64,000 nucleotides of DNA from the NCBI RefSeq assembly GCF_015221995.1, contig NZ_JADFFM010000002.1:372001-436000 (forward strand), read 5' to 3'. Positions 46,720 to 54,150 of the stretch are shown in pieces. Each line of letters starts with the position of its first letter. The first letter of the stretch is position 1. Source of the DNA: Mucilaginibacter boryungensis (GTDB lineage: Bacteria > Bacteroidota > Bacteroidia > Sphingobacteriales > Sphingobacteriaceae). The notes beneath the pieces were generated by a model. The model was given only the letters and a program-made list of their open reading frames with translations. It had not been told where the DNA came from and ran no database searches. A program made the position numbers and the translations under genes.

Positions 46720-49700
46720 TTATTCTTTTGTTATGTTACTATCCCATATGGCATGTGATGGGATTTGAAACGGGGCGCCTTCATCAAAATCGTATAAATA
46801 TTGTTTTGGAGATTCCCCAGAGCCGCGCACAAATGAAATAGGCCCGCAAAATATTTTTGAACCATTATTATATTTCTCTACACTTGTTATTGTATAACAG
46901 GCATCGCGTTCGCTGTTTGCAGCAACCATAATGGGCTGTCCGTTCAAACTACCATCTGTCGGGAGTTTCGTGTCAACCACTATCCATCCGCCACCCGATA
47001 GTTGTTTATTCATGGTTACTACTTTACCTGTTAAGGGACCAGTTGAATGGAGCGTAAAATTATTATAGGCTAATGATGTACCGTTTATCAAAGCTCCCGC
47101 AAGCGCTTTGCCGTCATTTTCGCGTACATACCCCACCATACCATTCATAGAAGGGCCGTTAGCTAATTTTATAGTCTTATCAGTAAGTGAATTATATAGC
47201 ACTAAATCGGTATTACCATTCATTAGCTCTACTTTAAGATAAACATAAGTGCTTTTACCATCATCCAGCCTTTTTACCGACTTTATAAAAGGCCGGGTTT
47301 TATAAGGCTCAATTACTGAAACAAATGTGCTGTTAAGGTTATTACCCTGGTTGTGGATCAATACATAATCCAGTTTACGCGGGTTGCCCGGTTTATTTTG
47401 CGGTGGATCGCCATCGGCCAGGGCCACATCTGCAGATTGATTTAAAGCGTAATATCTTAAATGTATATCATCTTTATCCGAAACATTCCTGTAACCTGCT
47501 GCAGCCTTCCAGTCTAACATAAATTGTGCAGGCGGATTTTTATCTGCCCTTACATTGTACAGATATGAATAGCCTATAGGGAAATTTCCCTCTGCTGCTT
47601 TGGCGCCCTTTTCAATATTTACTCCGGCATAAGTACCTGTAGTTTGCAATTGCAAGTTTAAACCCTCACTGTTTACCAATCCCGGTGGCCCATGAAAGCC
47701 ATAAACATGATCATCACCGCCCGCTACCCTAACAATATCTACGGCATACGCGTTACTATCGGAACTAATAAGACACATGGTACGGGTGTAGGTTTTAAGG
47801 CCGGGATATGCTTTTTTACCGTCTATCTCTACTGCTGCAAATCCATTTAATTGCTTAAAAAAATTGATTTTCCCACTCCATATTTCCTTTTGAGGTGTTT
47901 TGTTTACCAATACTGTATTATGCGAAAGTGTGGAGCCTGTCCATTCCTGGTTACTGGGCCAGTTGGTGGCAAATTCAGGATAACCCTGATCTGGCGCAAG
48001 CCAATTATTAAAGCCCCAAATATCAAAATTTAGCATATCGGGATGCGCGTGCTTAATAGTGCGCCCATAGTTGAGGGCCAGTGATATAGAGGACTTGTTA
48101 TCCGCACCTAATACCGCTAATCCAAAACCACTTACCAGGTAACCATTTTGGGGAACAACTTTTGTATTCTCGGCAACTTGTTTTATCTCACGGCTTAACG
48201 CATCCGGATCGGCAGCATAGATATCCCGTCCTAACACTTCAGCCGAATTCCCATTGCTTTTATAAGCGGCTACGGCAATTTCAGGATCGCGAGTGTACCG
48301 ATAGCCCTGAGCCATAAACTGCGGATCGACACCTGAACTGCTAACTAAGCCTGTAGCGCCTGAATCGCCCGAATTGGGAATAGCTTTACCATGTATAGCC
48401 AAACGGTACGGTAGTAAAAAGGCAGGGGTAATATGGGGGAACTCCTTGAAAATATCGTGGTGTGTGTATGCGGGGTAATGTTTCAGTTCGTCGGCTAACC
48501 GGGCAATCATTTTTCCCCATAAAAATGTATAGTTTGGAGCACCTTCATCTGTGCTGCCATCATGGTCCATGGTATTTACCATTAACCAGGGTATATTTCC
48601 GCCAGTAGAGGAAAATAACCAATCCAGCCATTCTGTAGTTTCAGGAGCGGTATTTAGCGCTATGGCACAGGTAGCAACTGTTAATTGGTGCATCCCCTGG
48701 TTGCCACGTATTTTTTTAGAAAGTACAGCCTGGAATGCGGTACGCAATATCCCTTCATCAATATTATCCACCAACAGCTTGCGGGTACCTTTTTCCGATT
48801 TTAGTTTATACTTTTTTGATTGCTGAAGCAAAAACTGGTAAAGCTGTTGGTCATTTTCAGTACCACTTAAGATCTTATCGTACGAAGTTGCCATTGACTG
48901 TGCTAAACCAGTCTCTGATATTGATCCGCCTATTTTACCCAGGTTAGACCCGCCGTCTGAATTGTACCAGCCTGCATCTGCATAAGGTTTCCATTCCATA
49001 TCCGGATAAACGTCGGCTATGCGATCAAGGAGAATGGCCGCCTTATGTGCATAAATTTTATCACCTGTATATAAATAGGCATCAGCAAGTAATGCTATTC
49101 CATTAAGCAGATAATCCCAATACTTATAAGTGAAATAGCCAATAAACCTATGTGGCTGGTCATCTTTATCTATATAACCATAGCCGTCATCTACGCCAAA
49201 CATATGCAGCGGATCTTTAGGGTCGGGATGGGCGGTGTTGTACAATAATTTCCTATCGGCCTTAGCCGGATTAAAGACCCCGGTCTCATCTATACCGCTT
49301 TGGTAATACTTTCCAAAATCGTTTGTAGGGAAAACATTATGGCATGATGGGCAGGTCAGCTTCCATGGTTTATTCAAAATATCAGGCTCGTAGGGATAGT
49401 TACCGAAACTGAATATTTTTTTACCACAAACCAGGCATCCAATCGCCTTTGTTTTACCTTTACGCCTATCCAGCGTAACATCAATACACCGGGGTAAAGC
49501 CTGGCCTGGCACCATACCCCACAACTGTTCATCGCTAATTGTTATCCAATGTTTTGCATTTGCTATAGCCTTGGTTTGAAGCTTTTTACCCCAAACGTAT
49601 TTATCGCAATTATTACGCAGGTTTGCAATGCGCTCTTTGGTATACATACCGCCAAACTCCCGCTGCGCGCTTGCGCGGGTAAATACTGCAATAAGTATCA

Positions 49701-49737
49701 CAATTGCTAAACAACCGGTAATTCTTTGTTTGTACAT
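46720..49737 (-). CDS. Heparinase II/III-like polysaccharide lyase with Cys-rich N-terminal motif (PUL B)
   Basis: A 1005-residue secreted protein (signal LAIVILIAVFTRASAQ). The N-terminal part has two Cys pairs, GCLVCGKK (101, 104) and TCPSCHN (129, 132), which suit a zinc-ribbon-like structural site. The helical barrel follows (KIRGNQGMHQLTVA, MDHDGSTDEGAPNYTFLWGK), then the beta-sheet domain with KHAHPDMLNFDIWGFNN and LSHNTVLVNKTP, both typical of heparinase II/III proteins. The fold acts on uronate-containing glycans by beta-elimination. The length and Cys motif set it apart from the PL17 enzyme at 17078. It is 36 bp downstream of Gfo/Idh and belongs to the same transcript. Confidence 0.8.
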   Translation of the reverse strand: MYKQRITGCLAIVILIAVFTRASAQREFGGMYTKERIANLRNNCDKYVWGKKLQTKAIANAKHWITISDEQLWGMVPGQALPRCIDVTLDRRKGKTKAIGCLVCGKKIFSFGNYPYEPDILNKPWKLTCPSCHNVFPTNDFGKYYQSGIDETGVFNPAKADRKLLYNTAHPDPKDPLHMFGVDDGYGYIDKDDQPHRFIGYFTYKYWDYLLNGIALLADAYLYTGDKIYAHKAAILLDRIADVYPDMEWKPYADAGWYNSDGGSNLGKIGGSISETGLAQSMATSYDKILSGTENDQQLYQFLLQQSKKYKLKSEKGTRKLLVDNIDEGILRTAFQAVLSKKIRGNQGMHQLTVATCAIALNTAPETTEWLDWLFSSTGGNIPWLMVNTMDHDGSTDEGAPNYTFLWGKMIARLADELKHYPAYTHHDIFKEFPHITPAFLLPYRLAIHGKAIPNSGDSGATGLVSSSGVDPQFMAQGYRYTRDPEIAVAAYKSNGNSAEVLGRDIYAADPDALSREIKQVAENTKVVPQNGYLVSGFGLAVLGADNKSSISLALNYGRTIKHAHPDMLNFDIWGFNNWLAPDQGYPEFATNWPSNQEWTGSTLSHNTVLVNKTPQKEIWSGKINFFKQLNGFAAVEIDGKKAYPGLKTYTRTMCLISSDSNAYAVDIVRVAGGDDHVYGFHGPPGLVNSEGLNLQLQTTGTYAGVNIEKGAKAAEGNFPIGYSYLYNVRADKNPPAQFMLDWKAAAGYRNVSDKDDIHLRYYALNQSADVALADGDPPQNKPGNPRKLDYVLIHNQGNNLNSTFVSVIEPYKTRPFIKSVKRLDDGKSTYVYLKVELMNGNTDLVLYNSLTDKTIKLANGPSMNGMVGYVRENDGKALAGALINGTSLAYNNFTLHSTGPLTGKVVTMNKQLSGGGWIVVDTKLPTDGSLNGQPIMVAANSERDACYTITSVEKYNNGSKIFCGPISFVRGSGESPKQYLYDFDEGAPFQIPSHAIWDSNITKE

Positions 49738-49773
49738 AATCAGGTCAAAAACATGCGCTATTAGTTTTAATGG

Positions 49774-50808
49774 TTATTTTCTTATTGCTTTTGCGCGTTT
49801 ATACATATCGTCCATACTTATTGGGGCACCATTGTTTTTCTTGCTTTCGTCTGCCGCCTCCATAAAGGCACATATTTCAAGCGTTTCTTTTTCTGTCACC
49901 GGTGGTATACCTGTTTTAAAGAATTCAAGGACTTTAATTAATAAGGGATCATACCCCCCATAGGCACCTAAGGTGGTCACCCCTTTATCGCCGAATACTG
50001 TACCGCCATATTGCTGCTTCCCATCATGAAGGCCGCGGAAAGTCCCTATACGTTCGCCCTCCCATATCCCTACCACTACGTCTGCGCCGGGAGTTGTAAA
50101 ACGGCTTACCGTTTTGCAACCTGTACCCATTACCGTGAAAAGTGTTTCTACACCGTGGATACCATACCAAAACAGATCAGGGTGTGTTTTTTCAAATTTC
50201 TCGGGGCTATAAGCATCTGCACCTAAAACTTTGCCTACACTACCAGCCACTACTGCTTGTGCACCGGCTGTAAAGCGCAGGGACGAAGAAGAAAATATTG
50301 GTACGTTATATTTTTTTGCTACTTCAAAAATGGCTATCGCATCAGCCAGCGATGCGGCTATCGGTTTATCTATAAATAACCTTTTACCCGATTTTAAAAC
50401 TTCTGTAGCTTGTTCAAGGTGCAAACGACCGTCGTTGGTTTCAAGCATTACCACATCCACTTTCTTAAGCAGATCCTTTATTGAACCAACAATTTCAACT
50501 CCCAGTTTCTTCACTTCTGTAGTATAACCCGGTATTCTTTCAACACTGGTTTGAATATCGCGGCTACCCTGTGGATAAGCAGCAACTACCTTATATCCCA
50601 TGTACTCGGCATTTGCCTTATCTTTATTTAGCGCCTGCACAAAAGCTACACTGTGCGATGTATCAAGCCCTATGATTCCGATGCGCAAATTATCTGACAA
50701 CTTGTTTTTTGCATAAGAATAAAAGGGGGCCTGGTTAGCCAGTGTAACACCTATACCTGCAATTGCGGCATTACGGATAAAATTGCGACGGGAATGATCT
50801 TGATTCAT
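49774..50808 (-). CDS. Tat-exported Gfo/Idh/MocA-type oxidoreductase (PUL B)
   Basis: A 344-residue protein with a twin-arginine signal (HSRRNFIRNAAIAG, Arg7, Arg8) leading into GVTLANQAPFYSYA. The Rossmann motif is variant (LRIGIIGLDTSHS), and the usual EKP motif is FIDKPIAAS (Lys148). The C-terminal half contains WYGIHGVETLFTVMG, which carries the family His/Tyr region. Gfo/Idh enzymes oxidise or epimerise sugars, or hydrolyse glycosides (GH109) with tightly bound NAD. It is first in the PUL B transcript, directly behind site D. Co-occurrence with an exported DegT enzyme is discussed in the findings. Confidence 0.88.
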   Translation of the reverse strand: MNQDHSRRNFIRNAAIAGIGVTLANQAPFYSYAKNKLSDNLRIGIIGLDTSHSVAFVQALNKDKANAEYMGYKVVAAYPQGSRDIQTSVERIPGYTTEVKKLGVEIVGSIKDLLKKVDVVMLETNDGRLHLEQATEVLKSGKRLFIDKPIAASLADAIAIFEVAKKYNVPIFSSSSLRFTAGAQAVVAGSVGKVLGADAYSPEKFEKTHPDLFWYGIHGVETLFTVMGTGCKTVSRFTTPGADVVVGIWEGERIGTFRGLHDGKQQYGGTVFGDKGVTTLGAYGGYDPLLIKVLEFFKTGIPPVTEKETLEICAFMEAADESKKNNGAPISMDDMYKRAKAIRK

Positions 50809-51142
50809 TTACTTGAGTTAAAACGCGGTTATTAGCACATCGGTTACGTACCCGAATGTATAAATTATATTTTATATTAAAAAATCAAATTTTATTTTAA
50901 TTGGTAATTAAACTAAAAACGCCCGTAGCTTTCATCAAAATGATACCTTATTTAGGGCCATATCTATACACCTGCATATTCAAGTATCTACCTTGATTTG
51001 CATTTATTAGTAAGTAAGGAGTAGTAGATTAAAGGCAGTATTGTTTAAAGATAAATGCCAAACTAATGGACATTCTATATAACCTGAATATATATCAGAT
51101 GGGAAACATGCGGCTGGCTGATACCAGTAAAACCTTCCGAAA
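50809..51142. other. 334-bp intergenic region upstream of PUL B
   Basis: AT-rich, with no convincing gene. It holds site D and the probable promoter of the Gfo/Idh-led transcript (TACATTCG lies where a -7 box would be). The far end lies downstream of the alkB gene. Confidence 0.5.
50842..50854 (+). promoter_or_regulatory. Operator-like site D (GGTTACGTACCCG)
   Basis: Shares TACGTACCCG with sites B and C and lies 34-46 bp before the Gfo/Idh start, in the same orientation relative to the gene. Confidence 0.5.
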
Positions 51143-51751
51143 TCAAATAACTACCCGGAAGGTCAGGTTGACCCTGGCTTTCATTGGCTTAGGAGACTTC
51201 GCGATGCGGTGTTCCCAATTTTCCTGCAACCCTGCTTTCATTAACAGGAATGAACCATGTTCCAACCGCACCGAGTAATGTTCACTGTGGTCTGCCTTAT
51301 TACGAATATCAAAACTGCGTACCTGTCCAAAACTGACCGAAGCAATAATAGGGTTCTTACCCAACACACTTTCTCGGTCGCTGTGCCAGGCTACAGAATC
51401 GTTTCCATCGCGATAATAATTCAGTAAAACGCTATTAAATCGTATGCCAGCTACCTGTTCTACTCTGTCTTTTAGCATTAACAATTCGTGTGTCCAGGGA
51501 TTGGGGTTAGATATTTTGCCGGATATTGAATAATCGGTGCCTGCATCACCGTACCAGGCCGTTAATCGCGGAGTAAGGTATTCTTTCTCCCACATCTTTT
51601 GTATGGTCTGTTTCCAGGGTGTTTCGGTAATAAAGGTATGTAATAAACGATCGCTGGTACCCCTGTCAATAAATCCGGCACGGTATTCCAACAGTTCTTT
51701 TGGCAATCCTTTACTCTGCCCGGCTTCTGCAAAAAAACTTAGTTGTTCCAT
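51143..51751 (-). CDS. alkB: AlkB-like 2-oxoglutarate/Fe(II) dioxygenase
   Basis: A 202-residue protein, the usual size of AlkB-type DNA/RNA repair enzymes. The iron ligands appear as His-x-Asp in VAWHSDRESV and the distal His in ENWEHRIAK, with the 2-oxoglutarate Arg residues in MKARVNLTFR. NYYRDGNDSV is the family's conserved lead-in. It removes methyl groups from alkylated bases by oxidation. It stands alone between PUL B and PUL C and does not seem related to them. Confidence 0.92.
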   Translation of the reverse strand: MEQLSFFAEAGQSKGLPKELLEYRAGFIDRGTSDRLLHTFITETPWKQTIQKMWEKEYLTPRLTAWYGDAGTDYSISGKISNPNPWTHELLMLKDRVEQVAGIRFNSVLLNYYRDGNDSVAWHSDRESVLGKNPIIASVSFGQVRSFDIRNKADHSEHYSVRLEHGSFLLMKAGLQENWEHRIAKSPKPMKARVNLTFRVVI

Positions 51752-51830
51752 TCTCTTATTTTCAGGCTAACTTTTTTACTCTTCAATAATTATTTTTCGG
51801 ATAGTGTCAGCCGGTAATTAATTATCTTTT

Positions 51831-52103
51831 TCATATGGTTTCAATATGATGAATGATAAACCTTGCTACTTGCTCCTGTTCAATAACTGCTAAATCGTCG
51901 CCATCATATATCCAATAACCCTGCGCGTCAAACAAGATCCGTCCACGGTATTCAGGCTGTTTTTCATAGGCGGTATATAATAAATACGTTATGCCCCCTG
52001 TATTATTTTCCAGGTCGGGTATAATCTTAATTATCTCTCCAGTGCCACTTTTATGCCTGATCCAGGCTTTGGCCTCGGTTATGGTATAACTTTGACGGGA
52101 CAT
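51831..52103 (-). CDS. Small hypothetical protein
   Basis: A 90-residue soluble protein from the ATG at 52103 (MSRQSYTITEAKAWI); the longer frame to 52136 lacks a better start. It is mixed alpha/beta with an acidic stretch (YWIYDGDDLAVIEQEQVARF). I do not recognise it. It lies 79 bp upstream of alkB on the same strand, so the two may share a transcript. Confidence 0.55.
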   Translation of the reverse strand: MSRQSYTITEAKAWIRHKSGTGEIIKIIPDLENNTGGITYLLYTAYEKQPEYRGRILFDAQGYWIYDGDDLAVIEQEQVARFIIHHIETI

Positions 52104-52317
52104 TTTTACTTCCTTAATATTTTTCAAATATAACAAAATGCTAATATTATTAGTATTTGCGATTAATAATTTTTACTAAAGGATTTATACATCCAGTCTT
52201 TCGCAGTTCCACTGAAACTTGCATTTTTTTTGACGTTGAAATAATAATACGCAGCTATTACTTTTAAAAATTATTATTTTGCACCCCTTAAATATTCCCG
52301 CCCTAATATCATATTAG

Positions 52318-53379
52318 ATGGACAATAAGAACGTTCGTATCAAAGACATCGCTATAAAGGCAAAAGTTTCTACGGGCACTGTTGATCGTGTGTTACATAA
52401 CCGCGGCCGGGTTTCTGAAAAGGTAAGGGTACGGATTTTAAAGATCATTGAGGAAATGAATTACCAGCCCAACCTGATGGCGAGGGCCCTGGGATCAAAC
52501 CGGGTTTATCAGTTTGCAGCGCTTATCCCCGATCATCATTACGATTCCTATTGGCTGGCCCCAAAATCGGGGATTGAAAAAGCTGAAACAGAACTAAAGC
52601 AATACGGAGTTAAGGTGACCCAGTTTGTTTTTAACCCGTACGATGCCGGGTCTTTTATACAACAAGCCCAAGCAATCAGTGCCCTCTCTCCTGATGGTAT
52701 TTTATTATCTCCCATTTTTTATCGCGAGGTGTTGCCTTTTTTTGAAGGATGGAAGAATAATAACATTCCGTTTGTATTATTTAATACACAAATTGCTGAA
52801 TTTGATCCGTTAAGCTATATCGGCCAGGATTCATATCAAAGCGGCTACCTTGCTGGAAAACTGATACATTACGGTCAACCGGAAGCCGGTACAATATTGA
52901 TTGCACACATTGACGAGGAAATAAGCAATGCAGCTCACTTGATGAAAAAGGAACAAGGCCTGAGAAATTATTTTATCCAAAATTCGCTGCCACAATATAA
53001 GATTGTTAAAACCGAACTGAATATTGCTAAATCATCAACCTTTATTAAGCAAATGGACGAGGTAGTGGAAACTATCCCTGATTTGGCGAGCGTGTTTGTT
53101 ACCACCTCGAAAGCGCACGAAATAGCCAAATATCTTGAACAACGCTTTATCAAGAATGTACGCATCATTGGGTACGATCTGTTACCGCAAAACATACATT
53201 TTCTTAATAAGAATATCATTAACTTCCTAATCAATCAAAACCCTCAGGGACAAGGCTATTGGGGCATATATCAACTGGCCGACCACTTAGTATTTAAGAA
53301 AGATGTCCCCATGTTAAAATATTTGCCATTGGATATTGTTACAAAAGAAAACCTTAATTATTTCACAGGTCAACAATAA
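52318..53379 (+). CDS. LacI-family transcriptional regulator (PUL C)
   Basis: A 353-residue regulator. The LacI headpiece is clear: VRIKDIAIKAKVSTGTVDRVLHNRGRVSEKVR, followed by the hinge helix NLMARALGSN. The rest is a periplasmic-binding-protein fold with AALIPDHHYDSYW, LSYIGQDSYQSGYLAGKLI and VFVTTSKAHEIAKYL, the type that senses sugars. It stands ahead of the CBM9-like, GH20, permease and SusCD genes on the same strand and is the best local candidate for controlling PUL C. It may also bind the GTACGTAC sites of the neighbouring loci. Confidence 0.93.
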   Translation: MDNKNVRIKDIAIKAKVSTGTVDRVLHNRGRVSEKVRVRILKIIEEMNYQPNLMARALGSNRVYQFAALIPDHHYDSYWLAPKSGIEKAETELKQYGVKVTQFVFNPYDAGSFIQQAQAISALSPDGILLSPIFYREVLPFFEGWKNNNIPFVLFNTQIAEFDPLSYIGQDSYQSGYLAGKLIHYGQPEAGTILIAHIDEEISNAAHLMKKEQGLRNYFIQNSLPQYKIVKTELNIAKSSTFIKQMDEVVETIPDLASVFVTTSKAHEIAKYLEQRFIKNVRIIGYDLLPQNIHFLNKNIINFLINQNPQGQGYWGIYQLADHLVFKKDVPMLKYLPLDIVTKENLNYFTGQQ

Positions 53380-53394
53380 TTTTTTTATTCAAAA

Positions 53395-53434
53395 GTGTGC
53401 GCGCACACGCAAATATATTATATTTGTTTGCGTG
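53395..53434. promoter_or_regulatory. Nested inverted repeats before the CBM9-GH20 operon
   Basis: A perfect 14-bp palindrome GTGTGCGCGCACAC (53395-53408) overlaps CACGCAAA/TTTGCGTG arms (53406-53413/53427-53434). Inside these lies CAAATATA-T-TATATTTG (53410-53426), whose right arm also reads as a -7 box. This is an operator-rich promoter between the LacI gene and its likely target. Confidence 0.6.
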
Positions 53435-53484
53435 CATATCGTAATTACAATATAAGCGCCATGCCTAAGGCAATAAGCACCTGA

Positions 53485-54150
53485 ATGAGACAGTTAAATA
53501 TCCCATTTTTATCAACTATTGATAGTTTAAGCGACCTGTGGGAAGTTTCATTATTAATGGACTTACAAAAGAGACATGCTATTAGCGCCACTCCATGGCC
53601 ATCGCACCCGTATCAGCCTGAGGTTCATTTTAATATTTCGCATGGGGTTGATTGTATTTTTTTGAAATACTATGTTAAAGAAAATAACATACGTGCACTT
53701 CATCGCAAAATCAACTCTCCCGTATATACCGATACCTGTGTAGAATTTTTCATCGGTTTTGGCAATGAAACAGCTTATTATAATTTCGAATTCAATTGCA
53801 TGGGTACATGCCAGGCTGGCTACGGCGCTAACAGGGAGAACAGGCATTTATTAGCCGAAACCGTTATCCGCAATATCAGTTGCCTTCCCTATCTTAAACA
53901 CATTACGGGTAATTTTAGCATTTATTGGGAATTAACCTTAATTATCCCATTTGGGGTATTCCAGCATCATAATGTTTCATCGCTGGCCAATACAGTTTGC
54001 CGGATGAACTTTTATAAATGCGGCGATGAACTACCGGTCCCACATTATTTAGCCTGGAATACTATCGTATCAAATGAACCTAACTTCCATCTGCCCCAAT
54101 TTTTTGGTGAGGGCTATTTTACAGATATAACCGATCAATTAAGCGTATGA
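53485..54150 (+). CDS. CBM9-like carbohydrate-binding protein without signal peptide (PUL C)
   Basis: A 221-residue beta-rich protein. The pattern WEVSLLMDLQ ... PEVHFNISHGVDCIFLKYYVKENNIRAL, then SPVYTDTCVEFFIGF and YYNFEFNCMGTCQAGYG, resembles CBM family 9 proteins of Bacteroidota, including the aromatic and acidic ligand residues. No signal peptide is present, so it would stay in the cytoplasm, unlike most CBMs. Its stop overlaps the GH20 start (ATGA), so the two are translationally coupled. A role in binding imported sugar, or an enzyme-like activity, is open. Confidence 0.7.
   Translation: MRQLNIPFLSTIDSLSDLWEVSLLMDLQKRHAISATPWPSHPYQPEVHFNISHGVDCIFLKYYVKENNIRALHRKINSPVYTDTCVEFFIGFGNETAYYNFEFNCMGTCQAGYGANRENRHLLAETVIRNISCLPYLKHITGNFSIYWELTLIIPFGVFQHHNVSSLANTVCRMNFYKCGDELPVPHYLAWNTIVSNEPNFHLPQFFGEGYFTDITDQLSV

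Noticed and set aside
51066-51278. Possible small gene upstream of PUL B
   Set aside because: It runs antisense into alkB and encodes an unconvincing sequence; the region is better read as spacer.
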